Source: Jatrophihabitans_A sp035248685 (GTDB taxonomy: Bacteria > Actinomycetota > Actinomycetes > Mycobacteriales > Jatrophihabitantaceae). From it: DNA of 64,000 nucleotides. The translations under genes and the position numbers were made by a program. Below, one piece after another: positions 47,066-56,290 of this stretch. Numbering within the stretch: the stretch's first letter is position 1; the number at the start of each line of letters is the position of its first letter. The DNA is taken from NCBI GenBank assembly GCA_035248685.1, contig DATFHF010000036.1, forward strand, positions 62,001 through 126,000, given 5' to 3'. The notes beneath the pieces are model-generated. The model was not told where the DNA came from. It saw only the letters and a list, made by a program, of their open reading frames with translations, and searched no databases.

Positions 47066-47962
47066 CTAGAGGGTGGCGAGCTGCGGCAATACTTCGGCCG
47101 CGATGTCGTGCAGGACTCGCTCATCCCCGGCGTAAATACCGCTCTGCCGAGGCCAGTGGATTACCAAGTGGGTCATGCCGACACCCGCGTAGTCCTCGGC
47201 GATTCGCATACATTCCTTGGTCGAAGCGAGCGGATCGCCGGCCATCGGCGTCACAATCATGATGCGATCCATTGCCTCGACATCCCGGCCAAGTCGCTCA
47301 CCGGCCTGGCGCAGCTGACGCAACTGCTTGGTGACGGCGGCAAGGCATTCCTCAGCGGTATACCCGCCCATCCAATTGGCCGGACCGGCAGTGATCCAGG
47401 CATCACCGAGGCGTACGGCGAGTTCGGCGCCGGACCGGCCGGAGGCAGCTACCGCCAACGGCAGCCGCGGCTGCTGCACGCTGCCCGGCAACATCCGTGC
47501 CTCGGAAGCAGCGTAGTAGCAGCCTTGCCAGGTCAGCGTGGGATTGTCCAGCAACGCGCTGGTCAACTCAACGAATTCGTGGAACCGTGCGCTCCGCTCG
47601 GTGACCGACAGCTGCTGCCCACCGAGCACTTCGGCATCGCCGGCGCTGGGCGCCCCAGAGCCCACCCCGAGCGTGAACCGGCCGGCCGAAATGTCGTCCA
47701 GCGCGATCGCTTCCTTGGCCGTCATGACCGGATGCCGGAAGTTCGGTGAGGCCACCATCAACCCGATCCGGATCCGTTCGGTCACCGCGGCCGCCGCCGA
47801 CAGCACCGGGATGGCCGCGAACCACGCACTGTCGCGAAGTCCGCGCCACCAGATGTGGTCATAAGTCCAGGCGGAGTCGAAGCCGAGCTCGTCGGCCAAC
47901 CGCCAACGACGAACGTTCTCTGCCCAGGAAGTGTCTGGCAGGATTAGGACGCCGAGGCGCAT
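47066..47962 (-). CDS. LLM-class flavin/F420-dependent oxidoreductase
   Basis: 298 aa from ATG 47962 behind an excellent GGAGGAAGA. Luciferase-like TIM barrel: ADELGFDSAWTYDHIWW, IRIGLMVASPNFRHPVMTAKEAIALDDISAGRF is the classical block (shown here as RHPVMTAKEA and DDISAGRFTLGVGSG), and LPLAVAASGRSGAELAVR. In actinobacteria most are F420- or FMN-dependent. It overlaps the ATP-grasp stop by 19 bp. Likely a redox tailoring enzyme. Confidence 0.85.
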   Translation of the reverse strand: MRLGVLILPDTSWAENVRRWRLADELGFDSAWTYDHIWWRGLRDSAWFAAIPVLSAAAAVTERIRIGLMVASPNFRHPVMTAKEAIALDDISAGRFTLGVGSGAPSAGDAEVLGGQQLSVTERSARFHEFVELTSALLDNPTLTWQGCYYAASEARMLPGSVQQPRLPLAVAASGRSGAELAVRLGDAWITAGPANWMGGYTAEECLAAVTKQLRQLRQAGERLGRDVEAMDRIMIVTPMAGDPLASTKECMRIAEDYAGVGMTHLVIHWPRQSGIYAGDERVLHDIAAEVLPQLATL

Positions 47963-49257
47963 TCTTCCTCCAGTACAGCGTGCGGGGCCCACCATGGACC
48001 CGGACCGGTCTCCGATGACATCGGATCAGCGGGGTCATTGCCCCGTACTGTGATGCCCATTCGCTGTCCAAGCTGGGCAATCACCCGGCGTAGCTGGGTA
48101 TCCAGCCCCACTCGGTCGGTGCCCCAGCCGAAGGCGTAGCCGGCCCGGCCGGCCTCGCTCAACGGCATCCTTGCCCGCTGCCCGGGCAGCACCTGCTGCC
48201 GAACCACCTTGACGTCTGGGAAATCAGCGAGGATGTCCGCGGGCGGCACAAAACGGGTGACCTCACCTTCGCCAACCAGATAGCGGCCCTGCGCGTACGG
48301 TGCCTCCGGTTGCTGGGCGCGTACCGGATCCGGCTCACCGAGCGCCGTCAGCGCCTGTGCGGCATAGAGATCCACGCCCGAGACCTTGACGGTGAGCTCC
48401 GGCACCAGTGCGCCACCGGGCCGCAGCCCGACCTCGACCGTGGTCCATTCGGTGCCGTTGATCTTGAACTCGGCGTGCACGATGCCGTCCGCTACGCCCA
48501 GCGCCGAGACCAGCTGACCGACCAGCGGGGTGGCCAGTTCGACGTCCGGATTGACCGTCGCGTAGCTGGACGAGGTGCACAGGAAGCCGATGCCGCGCAT
48601 GTGTTCGCAGTCCACCGAGGAAACGAAGCTCACGTTGCCGCCGGTCACCACGGCGTCGACGCACACCTCACGACCGACCATGAATTCCTCGATGATGCCG
48701 GTGCGGGACGCTGACAGCGAGCGCACCACCGGCCAGTGCCGCACCGCCTCCTGCTCGTCCTCCACCCGCAATGCCCCGGCGCCGGCCGCTGAATCGACTG
48801 GCTTGAGCACCGCCGGCGTCCAGCCTTCGGCATAGAACTCAGCCAGATCCGCGCGGCTGCGGACCTGCCGCCACCTCGGAACCCGCAGTCCGGCGGCCTG
48901 GCACAGTTGGCGTTGGCGGGCCTTGGACCGGGCCGCCTCGCCTGCCTCGGTGCCGATTCCCGGCAGTCCGAGTTCATCGGCCAACACCGCTGCCACCCGT
49001 TGGGAGCCGTCTGCAAGCGTGGTGATGCCGTCGCAGCCGCGAGCCAGCTGCCGTAGCTCGTCCAGGTTCGCCGTCTCGTCGCGAGCGTCCAAGGCATAGA
49101 ACTCGTGGGCGAGCTCGTCGTAGCGGTCCGCGGTATGCCCATCGACCAAGACGATCCGCACGCCGAGTTCCCGCCACACGGCAAAGGCGGCGGCCCGGAT
49201 CGGACCGGCGCCGAACACCAGGAGGCGTGGTGCACCGCTCATCCGCTGCCGGATCAT
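47944..49257 (-). CDS. ATP-grasp ligase of the carrier-protein cluster
   Basis: 437 aa from ATG 49257 (GGAGG seven bases upstream). Signs: the Lys segment TPAVLKPVDSAAGAGALRV, IIEEFMVGREVCVDAVV, and VHAEFKINGTEWTTVEVGL. In the last motif the Asn expected after the Glu is Gly (VEVGLRPGG), so metal binding may differ. By analogy with BtrJ-type enzymes it may attach an amino acid to one of the stand-alone ACPs; inference only. Confidence 0.85.
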   Translation of the reverse strand: MIRQRMSGAPRLLVFGAGPIRAAAFAVWRELGVRIVLVDGHTADRYDELAHEFYALDARDETANLDELRQLARGCDGITTLADGSQRVAAVLADELGLPGIGTEAGEAARSKARQRQLCQAAGLRVPRWRQVRSRADLAEFYAEGWTPAVLKPVDSAAGAGALRVEDEQEAVRHWPVVRSLSASRTGIIEEFMVGREVCVDAVVTGGNVSFVSSVDCEHMRGIGFLCTSSSYATVNPDVELATPLVGQLVSALGVADGIVHAEFKINGTEWTTVEVGLRPGGALVPELTVKVSGVDLYAAQALTALGEPDPVRAQQPEAPYAQGRYLVGEGEVTRFVPPADILADFPDVKVVRQQVLPGQRARMPLSEAGRAGYAFGWGTDRVGLDTQLRRVIAQLGQRMGITVRGNDPADPMSSETGPGPWWAPHAVLEEECASAS

Positions 49258-49287
49258 TCGGCCACCTCCGATTTGTTGGTCATCGGG

Positions 49288-50109
49288 TCATCGCACGGTG
49301 AGCGAATGCGCTCTGATCCAGTCGGCCTGGCACACCACATCCGGATCGCCACTTTGTTCGGCGATTGCCCGCAGCCAACCGAACACGTCCAGCACGCTCA
49401 GTTCGGCAAGGAAGTAGCGCCGGATGAGCATCGCCAGTACATCCATGAGGTTCGTGCCGTCGACCAGCCGAGCGAGCTCGATGAAGGCCTCCGGTTCGCC
49501 CGACCGAAGTGGTCGACGTGGCACCAGGGAATCCGCCGGGATGCCCACGGTGGCCGGCCGGTTGCCGTGGTAGATAGCCCAGGGGTCTGACGCGGCGAAG
49601 TCGAGCAGCAGGTGCACTCGGCTGATGTCGGAGAAATTGGCGATGCTGTGCACCTGGGTCGCGTCGAGGAACCAGACCTCGCCGACCCGCATCCGGTAGA
49701 TGGTGTCGATCTCGCTGACATAGGCACGGTCCGTGGTCACCAGCGGAAGGTGGATGCGAACCAGATTTGATTCCAACTCCAGGTAATCCCGGTGCGGCAC
49801 CACCACGCTGCCGGGACCTAGCCGGGTCAGCCGAGCAAATCGCAGCGCAGTCATGTCAAACAGGCTTCGTATCACCGTGGCGAAATAGCCGGTGCGACGT
49901 CCGTATTCGGTGGGTTGCGCGGGGCCGGCATAATCACACAGCTGGACGTCTGCGCTGTCCCCGCTGGCATTCCAGAGCATGCAGGTGCGCCATGAACCAC
50001 GGACGAATTCGTCATAGGCATCGAGGTAACCGAAGGGTTCGACCTGTTCCAGGTCCACGGCCGTGGAAGCCGGGTTGATCGACTCGGTACCGAGCAGGTA
50101 GGACGACAT
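49288..50109 (-). CDS. Proline hydroxylase-like Asp/Asn-beta-hydroxylase family enzyme
   Basis: 273 aa from ATG 50109 with GGAGGAAAG directly upstream. It matches L-proline cis-4-hydroxylase in order: RFARLTRLGPGSVVVPHRDYLELE (HxD), VRIHLPLVTT, GEVWFLDATQVHS (distal His), SRVHLLLDF (2-oxoglutarate Arg), LDVFGWLRAIAE. Likely hydroxylates a free or carrier-bound cyclic or small amino acid. Leads the minus-strand operon of the second cluster; the palindromic operator candidate lies just upstream. Confidence 0.85.
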   Translation of the reverse strand: MSSYLLGTESINPASTAVDLEQVEPFGYLDAYDEFVRGSWRTCMLWNASGDSADVQLCDYAGPAQPTEYGRRTGYFATVIRSLFDMTALRFARLTRLGPGSVVVPHRDYLELESNLVRIHLPLVTTDRAYVSEIDTIYRMRVGEVWFLDATQVHSIANFSDISRVHLLLDFAASDPWAIYHGNRPATVGIPADSLVPRRPLRSGEPEAFIELARLVDGTNLMDVLAMLIRRYFLAELSVLDVFGWLRAIAEQSGDPDVVCQADWIRAHSLTVR

Positions 50110-50182
50110 CTTTCCTCCACACTGGCTCTCGGTCATCCACGTTCGGTGAGCCGGATACACCCGCAATACGCGCGAGATACCT

Positions 50183-50201
50183 GCCCGGACAGTGTCCGGG
50201 C
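50183..50201. promoter_or_regulatory. Perfect 19-bp palindrome, putative operator
   Basis: GCCCGGACA-G-TGTCCGGGC is a nine-base perfect inverted repeat around a single G. It lies in the 192-bp gap between the divergent hydroxylase (ends 50109) and ACP (starts 50302) genes. With no T-tract, it looks like a dimeric regulator site rather than a terminator. AT-rich -10-like sequence (GATATATG, about 50219) lies nearby. Confidence 0.5.
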
Positions 50202-50301
50202 GCGGCCGGTGTACTGCCGATATATGCAGCGCCCGCAAGGTTGAACGCCTCATCGAACTGCTTAGCCGCGCGAAGCAGCGCGGTGCCGGAAAGGAGGCGC
50301 C

Positions 50302-50565
50302 GTGAGCGTGGATGCCGATTTCGTTGCTCTGCTACGTCCGTATCTCAAGCACGCACGCGATGTTGAGATCGACGGCTCAGCCAGGCTGCGCGACCTGGGC
50401 TTGGATTCCATGCGGTCGATCGAGTTGTTGTTTGCGGTAGAGGACACCTACGGCATCGAGATACCCGACGAGCGGCTCACCGATTCTAGCTTCGAGACCG
50501 CGGGATCGCTGTGGGCCGTGGTTAAGGAGCTGAACATGGCCAACGACGGTCATTGCCCGGCATGA
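50302..50565 (+). CDS. Stand-alone acyl carrier protein
   Basis: 87 aa from GTG 50302 behind AAAGGAGGC. The phosphopantetheine site is RDLGLDSMRSIELLFAVE (Ser about 37), with YGIEIPDERLTD following; normal ACP length. First gene of the plus-strand operon ACP, dehydrogenase-like protein, BtrH-like protein, each with an ATGA-type overlap. Confidence 0.9.
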   Translation: MSVDADFVALLRPYLKHARDVEIDGSARLRDLGLDSMRSIELLFAVEDTYGIEIPDERLTDSSFETAGSLWAVVKELNMANDGHCPA

Positions 50566-51713
50566 CCGCGATATCCCCACGGCCGCATGCCGATCAGCTA
50601 GAGCCCGCCGCCGACCAGCAGTCAGCCAAGTCGCTCTTCGAACTGGTTGCCGGGGCAGTGGCGCCGGACGACCATGCCCGGACGGTGTGGCAGACCCTCG
50701 GCCGAGTCGGTGCGATCAGCGCCGTGCTCAGCGAGCCCGGACGACCGCCACAGCTGAACCGCCGGGTGCTTGCCGAGCTGCTCGACGTGCTGGATTCCCA
50801 GCTGCCACCGGGCCCGGTGCTCTCGATATGCGTACAGTTGGCCACCGTCCTGCCGTTGTTGCGGAACTGCGCGGCGGTCAGCCCGCTCGCTGACCGGGTG
50901 CTGGCCGGAATGTTGCGTGGCGAGGTAGTGGTCGCGCTGGCCGCCACCGACGGCGGGCGATCCGGCTCGGACCTGATCGAGCTGCGCACCTGTGTTCAGC
51001 GCACCGAGCACGGCATTACAGTTGAAGGCAACAAGGAGTGGATCACCAACGCTGGGCATTGCGATTACTTGCTGGTGCTGGCCCGCAACCGTCCCGAGCG
51101 ACATTTCACCAGTCAATGCTGGGTGTTGATCCCGGCTGCTCAAGACGGGGTGTCGGCGGAGCCTGCGGGCAACGGCTTGCTACCAGGCTCCGGACTCGGT
51201 CATCTGAGCCTGCGCAATGTGCAGCTGGAAAGTGGCCACATCGTCGGCCGCCGAGGTTACGCCCTTGCCGAGCTGGCGATCCAGCTGGGTACCGAACGGC
51301 TCGCCGGAGCATTCTGGGCGCACGCGGTGTGCCGGCGGGTGCTCATCGACACCCACCGGTATCTGCAGTCGCGCCCAGCCGGCGACGGCACGCTGTGGGA
51401 CAACGCTGCCGTCCGGGAACGATTCGCCTGCGCCCTGGTCGCCTACCGTGAGCTCGACGCGATGTGCCGGTTCGGCATGGCGGCTCCGCTGACGCCGGCC
51501 TTCGGCATGGCGTTGAAGGCGTCCTTCGCCGGCGTCACCGATCGGGTGCTCAGCGAATGCATCGCTCTGCACGGTGCCGATTCGCTTCGCCCGGACGGCC
51601 TGACCCGGCTGCGCGAACAGTTTGCGATGTTCGGCATCGCCGGCGGCGCCACCGGCACCATGCTGGCGGGCGTCGCCGAACACGCCGAAGAGCTGCTCCA
51701 GCCAATGCTATGA
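50562..51713 (+). CDS. Acyl-CoA dehydrogenase-like flavoprotein
   Basis: 383 aa from ATG 50562 (ATGA overlap). Family landmarks: VVALAATDGGRSGSDL, GITVEGNKEWITNAGHCDYLLVL, FGMALKASFAGVTDRVLSECIALHG. The usual catalytic Glu (EGT near the C-terminus) is replaced by IAGGATGTM, so ordinary dehydrogenation is doubtful. It might oxidise an ACP-bound aminoacyl group, as in prolyl-carrier oxidases, or act as a flavin oxygenase. The substrate is inferred from the adjacent ACP. Confidence 0.8.
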   Translation: MTAISPRPHADQLEPAADQQSAKSLFELVAGAVAPDDHARTVWQTLGRVGAISAVLSEPGRPPQLNRRVLAELLDVLDSQLPPGPVLSICVQLATVLPLLRNCAAVSPLADRVLAGMLRGEVVVALAATDGGRSGSDLIELRTCVQRTEHGITVEGNKEWITNAGHCDYLLVLARNRPERHFTSQCWVLIPAAQDGVSAEPAGNGLLPGSGLGHLSLRNVQLESGHIVGRRGYALAELAIQLGTERLAGAFWAHAVCRRVLIDTHRYLQSRPAGDGTLWDNAAVRERFACALVAYRELDAMCRFGMAAPLTPAFGMALKASFAGVTDRVLSECIALHGADSLRPDGLTRLREQFAMFGIAGGATGTMLAGVAEHAEELLQPML

Positions 51714-52645
51714 AGGTATCCAGTGCCCGGGGGTTGAGCTGCTACACCGCGGCGTTGCACGGATACTTGGCTGCCGAATGGGATGCATCCGCGCTGCTGG
51801 CTCGGTCGGTAAGGCTGGCCGTCCGCCGCACCGCGGAGGCAGAACTGGCCTTCTCCCATCACGAACCTTCGCTGCACCAACTGCCGGATGGCTCGTCGCT
51901 GCGATACGCGGCCGCCGGCACCGAGCGGGCGGCACTCGCCGGAGTGGCGGCCGAGCTTGCCGGTCACGGCCGGGCGATCGTGGTGGTCGATAACTCGCGG
52001 CTAGCCTGGTCAGCATCCCGGAACGGGGCGTCGACACCGCACTGGTTGCTGATTATTGGCGTCGGGCCAGCCGGTTGGGAGGTGACCGACGACTTCACCG
52101 CACTGCTGCCCACTGGTGAGCAACTGCCTTATCACGGCCGGCTGTCCGATGCGGAGTTGATCGACGCGATGCGGCTGCCGGACCTACCGCCGGTGCACCG
52201 GCAGCGGCTCGCATTGGCATTCGGCGCACTAGTGGACGTGCCGGCCGGGCGGTTCCGTTGGCTGCGGCGGGTGCCCGACGCCGGGTCGGCTCGACCCGTG
52301 CTGCCGGAGGACGGTTGGCGGATCCAGGATGCTGAGGCAATTGGCTTGCTCCTGAACGTTGCGGCCGAAGATGGCGCCGGCATCATGCCGTACCTTGACG
52401 ATCTCTGGGCAGCCGCCGGCCACCGCTGCTTTGCCTGCCGGTGGTGGCTGACGCAGCCGGTCGAAGAGGTTGCCGACCGGCCGATGTTGGAGGCCATGCT
52501 GGCACGCTGGGAGCGGCTGCCCCGGCTGCTGCGGATCGCGTTGGAATCGGTCATGCATGGGCGGCCGCGAACGACGCTGGTGCGAACTGCGCTGGCCGAG
52601 TTGGCTAGCCAACCCGGGCTCGCTGGCCGGGTTTGCCCAGCGTAG
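51710..52645 (+). CDS. BtrH-like acyl-transfer protein
   Basis: 311 aa from ATG 51710 (overlap with the previous gene). It resembles the butirosin BtrH family: LSCYTAALHGYLAAEW (candidate Cys), AFSHHEPSLHQLPDG, VVVDNSRLAW, HWLLIIGVGPAGWEVTDDF. BtrH transfers an acyl group from an ACP to an amine. A second, ACP-fused relative is at 56290-57504. Assigned by eye from a few motifs, so moderate confidence. Confidence 0.6.
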   Translation: MKVSSARGLSCYTAALHGYLAAEWDASALLARSVRLAVRRTAEAELAFSHHEPSLHQLPDGSSLRYAAAGTERAALAGVAAELAGHGRAIVVVDNSRLAWSASRNGASTPHWLLIIGVGPAGWEVTDDFTALLPTGEQLPYHGRLSDAELIDAMRLPDLPPVHRQRLALAFGALVDVPAGRFRWLRRVPDAGSARPVLPEDGWRIQDAEAIGLLLNVAAEDGAGIMPYLDDLWAAAGHRCFACRWWLTQPVEEVADRPMLEAMLARWERLPRLLRIALESVMHGRPRTTLVRTALAELASQPGLAGRVCPA

Positions 52646-52669
52646 CCAAGCAAAAACAGTGTCGACCGA

Positions 52670-54490
52670 TCAGGACACCAGCGCCTTATCCTGCAAACCC
52701 TCAGCCTGCAACCGTTCGCGGGCGTACAGGTGTAGCAACGACGGCATCCGAAAAGTGGGCGTTCCATCGAACCGTACGCCGGTGGCCAATAAGCCTTCGC
52801 ATACCAGATTCTCCAGCTGTCGGTCCGCGGTGCTCAGCGGCAGCCGAGCCACTGCGGCCACCAGCGCCGCGGTGATGGCGTCGGCGGGGCAGCTCGCCAG
52901 GGCCTGGAAGCAGCGCTGGGCTTGCGGATCCAGCGCGTGATAACTGCGATCGAACTCCTCCCGCATCGAGGCGCCATCGACGGTGAACTCGTCGAGGGTG
53001 CCGGTTCCCCTGTTCAACCGGTCGGCCAGCATCGCGATCGGATGCGAGGGCCGCGCCAACAGGCGAGCGGCCGCGATCCGGATTGCGCCGGGTAACCGGC
53101 CGCACGCCTGCACGATCCGTTCGGCCGCGGCCGGCTCCGTGGCCACCCGATCATGTCCTATCGCATCGGCCAGCATCTGGATCGCGTGCTCGGCAGTGAG
53201 TTGATCGAGGGTGAGCTGTAACGGGGCCCGAACGCTGGTCAGTCGGCGCCGGCTAGCCACGATCAGCACACTGCGACCTGGGCCGGGCAGTAACGGCAGT
53301 ACCTGCCGGCTCTCGGCCGCATCGTCCAGCAGGATCAACATCCGCCGTTCGGCGAGCAGTGACCGGTACAGCAGCCGGCGTCCTTCCATCCCATGCGGAA
53401 TCGCGTTCGGTAGCACGCCCATCGCGGTCAGCATGCTGGCCAGGGCATCATCGGGATCGACTGGGTCTGCGGTGAAACCACGGAGGTCGACATAGATCTC
53501 GCCGTCCGGCAGCTCGGATCGCAACTGTCCGGCGGCGGTCACCGCCAGCGCGGTCTTGCCTGCGCCGGGCGGCCCGCTCACCAGCACGGTGGTTGCCACC
53601 TTCGCCATTCCGGTCAAGGTCGATCGCTGGACGAGCCGCTGGATCTGTTCCAGCATCTCGGCACGTCCTGCCAGATCGACCGAGCTGGTGGGTAGCTGAT
53701 GCGGGACGGGGGCGGTTCTGGCCTGGGGTCGGGGACCGGCAGCTGCCTTACCGTCACCGCGTAACAGGCTCGCGTGGATGGCTCGCAACTCCGAGCCCGG
53801 CTCGATGCCCAACTCCTGTACCAGGGTTTGCCGAGCCTCGTAGAAAGTGGTCACCGCTTCGCCGGTTCGGCCGGTTAGCGTCAGTGCCCGCAACAGCAGG
53901 CACCATAAGCGCTCGTCCAGCGGTCGTTCACCGACCAGCGCGCGCAGCGGTGCGACCAGTTCGCCGGCCTCACCGAGCGTCAGCCGGGCCTGCATCCAAT
54001 CCGCCTCCACCTGCCAGCGCTGCTCTTCCAACGCGACGGCCTTGGCATGCATCACCGGGCTCAGCTCAAGACCGGCCAGCGGCGCGCCGCGCCAGAGCGC
54101 CAGCGCTTCGCCGAGCAAGGCCGCCGCCGCGGCGAGCTGGTCGCTCCGCCGTGCCTTGCGAGCCTCGTCTACCAGTCGCAGAAAACGCGTCGCATCAAGG
54201 TCGTCCGGATCTACGTTGAGCCGATAACCGCCCGGCTGGCTTTCCAGCACATTGCGATCAGCGCTGTGGTCCAGCAGGACCCGCAACTGATAAACGTAGG
54301 TCCGGATGTTCTCTACGGCGGAGCGCGGCGGGTCGTCCAGCCAGATGTCGTCGATCATGCGGTCGATCGAGACCACTTGACCCGGCGACATCAGCAAGAT
54401 GCCGAGCATGGCCCGAACTCGCTTGCCACGGATGTTGATCGGACCGGCAGTACCGACCAGTTCCAGCGGCCCCAGTACGGCGTATTTCAT
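52670..54490 (-). CDS. SARP family transcriptional regulator with NTPase domain
   Basis: 606 aa. N-terminal winged helix and BTAD (residues 1-250: AVLGPLELVG, IRTYVYQLRVLL, TTFYEARQTLVQELGIEPG), followed by an NB-ARC/AfsR-type NTPase (VLVSGPPGAGKTALA). It lacks a visible long TPR tail. SARPs activate antibiotic clusters by binding direct heptamer repeats. It is the only cluster-type regulator of this kind in the window and lies within the second cluster, convergent with the BtrH-like gene. Confidence 0.92.
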   Translation of the reverse strand: MKYAVLGPLELVGTAGPINIRGKRVRAMLGILLMSPGQVVSIDRMIDDIWLDDPPRSAVENIRTYVYQLRVLLDHSADRNVLESQPGGYRLNVDPDDLDATRFLRLVDEARKARRSDQLAAAAALLGEALALWRGAPLAGLELSPVMHAKAVALEEQRWQVEADWMQARLTLGEAGELVAPLRALVGERPLDERLWCLLLRALTLTGRTGEAVTTFYEARQTLVQELGIEPGSELRAIHASLLRGDGKAAAGPRPQARTAPVPHQLPTSSVDLAGRAEMLEQIQRLVQRSTLTGMAKVATTVLVSGPPGAGKTALAVTAAGQLRSELPDGEIYVDLRGFTADPVDPDDALASMLTAMGVLPNAIPHGMEGRRLLYRSLLAERRMLILLDDAAESRQVLPLLPGPGRSVLIVASRRRLTSVRAPLQLTLDQLTAEHAIQMLADAIGHDRVATEPAAAERIVQACGRLPGAIRIAAARLLARPSHPIAMLADRLNRGTGTLDEFTVDGASMREEFDRSYHALDPQAQRCFQALASCPADAITAALVAAVARLPLSTADRQLENLVCEGLLATGVRFDGTPTFRMPSLLHLYARERLQAEGLQDKALVS

Positions 54491-54721
54491 AGCGCCCCTC
54501 GGGTAAAAGTGGGCGCTGCGGCTTGGAGCGGCGAAGCAGAGGAGACCGACCGCGCGGGCCGCAGACTCGCGGACGTATTGAAGCGTTGTGCCATTAGGCT
54601 AGCAGTACAAATCTGACTCATCATAACGATCGCTCATTTAATAGGCGAAGCGCCTAGATAATATTTTCCTGGCGCTGGCCAGCCCCGCTCTGGCTACTGG
54701 TTGATCAACGATGCATGGGCA
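54491..54721. other. AT-rich intergenic gap with a small hairpin
   Basis: 231 bp before the SARP start, after the adenylation gene stop. It is AT-rich near 54590-54670 and contains TAGGCG-AAG-CGCCTA (54642-54656), followed on the minus strand by a short TTAAAT run. A weak terminator for the adenylation operon or a promoter region of the SARP gene are both possible. Confidence 0.3.
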
Positions 54722-56290
54722 TCACCAGCTGCTTAGCACGGCCGGCTGGGATTCCTCAACGACCCTGCGCAGTGCGCTCCGATCGAGTTTCCCATTGGAA
54801 TTAACCGGTAATGCCGCAACGTGCCGCAACCGGGCCGGAACCATGTAGATCGGCAGCAGCTGCTGTGCATGGCGAATCAAGTCCGGCTCCGGAACCTCGA
54901 TGCCGGTGAAGAAAGCATGCAGCGCCGGGGCCGACGCCGGCCCGGCACCGACCGCCAGCACGATCACTTCGTCCACCGCCGGATGCTGGCGCAGGGCATG
55001 TTCTACTTCGGCGATTTCGATCCGATGACCGCTGATCTTGACCTGATCATCGATACGTCCTAGGTGAACCAACTCACCGTCCTGCCAGTTGACCAGATCC
55101 CCGGTTCGATACCAGTCCTGGTCGGTGGGCGCCGCGCTCTGGGCACCAGCGGCTCCAGCTTGCCGAACGAACCGATCGCGGTTGTCCTGGGGATCAAGGT
55201 AACCCTCGAAACGCTGCGAGCCACGCACGCACAATTCCGCCGTCCCGGCTTCGTTCAGGCCGGGAACCGGGGTGAACAGTACTTCAAGGTGTGGGTATGG
55301 CCGGCCGATCGGCACCGTGCCGTTCGAGGTGCTCGGCCACTGCGCGAGATCCTCCGGTAGGTCGTAGGCCACACAGGTGATCGTCAGTTCGGTCGGACCG
55401 TACGCATTGCTGATCCGGCTACCCGGCGCAGCTCTCGCCCAGGCGCGCGCTTGGTCCAGGCGGAGCTGCTCACCGGCGAAGATGCTCCAGCGCAGCCCCG
55501 GCATGCTGCCCGGAATCAGGCCGCGCAGCCGCTGCGCCAACGAGATCACCGAGGGCACCGAGAACCAGTGAGTGATCCGGTGCTCGATGACGAACCTGGC
55601 CGGCGTCAGGATCTCGGTAACGGTCGGCACCACCAGCGTGGCGCCCGCATACCAGGCGATCGCCATGTCGAATACCGATGGGTCGAAGGTCAGATCGAAC
55701 GTCTGAGACAGCCGGTCCCCCGGCTCGACGCCGTAGCGGTGGGCGTTGTAAGGCACGTAATCGGCGAGCTGCCGATGCCTGATCGGTACGCCCTTGGGCC
55801 GGCCGGTCGTGCCAGAGGTGAACAGCACGTAGGCTATGTCGCTCGGCATCGCCTGGTGTGCCGGAGCGGTCGGGCAAACCGGCTCCGGCCGGTCGCACAG
55901 CCCGGTCAGATCCAGCACGGCTGCCGTAGTCCGCTCTAGTAACTCGCCGGCCTCGGCGGCGCCATCGGTAATCAGTAGATCGACCCCGGCGGCGGTATAC
56001 ACGGTTTCGTTGCGCAACACCGGTGCCGCCGGCTGCAGCGGTACCACCGGAATCCCGGACCGCAACGCGGCCAGATAACCGGCGTACGCGGCGACGGTGC
56101 GGCTGGCGCACAATCCGATCGCCCGTGGCCGGCTCGGGCGGTTCAGGATGCGGGTGGCCACCGTGCTGACCAGTCCGTCCAGCTCCCGGTAGCTGAGCCG
56201 GGCGCCGGCCACCTCAAGTGCCGGCAGGTCGGGGTAGCGCTGGCCGCTGCGCCGAAACCAGCCGTCGATGCCGACCGGATGCCCGTCCAT
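54722..56290 (-). CDS. Stand-alone amino-acid adenylation enzyme
   Basis: 522 aa from ATG 56290 (TGATG overlap). Core motifs: VLFTSGTTGRPKGVPI, TFDPSVFDMAIAWY, NAYGPTELTITC, YRTGD, GRIDDQVKISGHRIEIAEVE, NSNGKLDRSAL. Pocket read by eye as D-P-F-F-I-A-A-I-T-K, which matches no standard code I know. It should charge one of the ACPs (50302, 57727 or the fused one). Part of the minus operon with the BtrH-ACP gene. Confidence 0.9.
   Translation of the reverse strand: MDGHPVGIDGWFRRSGQRYPDLPALEVAGARLSYRELDGLVSTVATRILNRPSRPRAIGLCASRTVAAYAGYLAALRSGIPVVPLQPAAPVLRNETVYTAAGVDLLITDGAAEAGELLERTTAAVLDLTGLCDRPEPVCPTAPAHQAMPSDIAYVLFTSGTTGRPKGVPIRHRQLADYVPYNAHRYGVEPGDRLSQTFDLTFDPSVFDMAIAWYAGATLVVPTVTEILTPARFVIEHRITHWFSVPSVISLAQRLRGLIPGSMPGLRWSIFAGEQLRLDQARAWARAAPGSRISNAYGPTELTITCVAYDLPEDLAQWPSTSNGTVPIGRPYPHLEVLFTPVPGLNEAGTAELCVRGSQRFEGYLDPQDNRDRFVRQAGAAGAQSAAPTDQDWYRTGDLVNWQDGELVHLGRIDDQVKISGHRIEIAEVEHALRQHPAVDEVIVLAVGAGPASAPALHAFFTGIEVPEPDLIRHAQQLLPIYMVPARLRHVAALPVNSNGKLDRSALRRVVEESQPAVLSSW

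Noticed and set aside
54642..54656. Strong terminator between the adenylation and SARP genes
   Set aside because: The stem is only six base pairs and the following T-run is weak, so I list it only as a possible hairpin.
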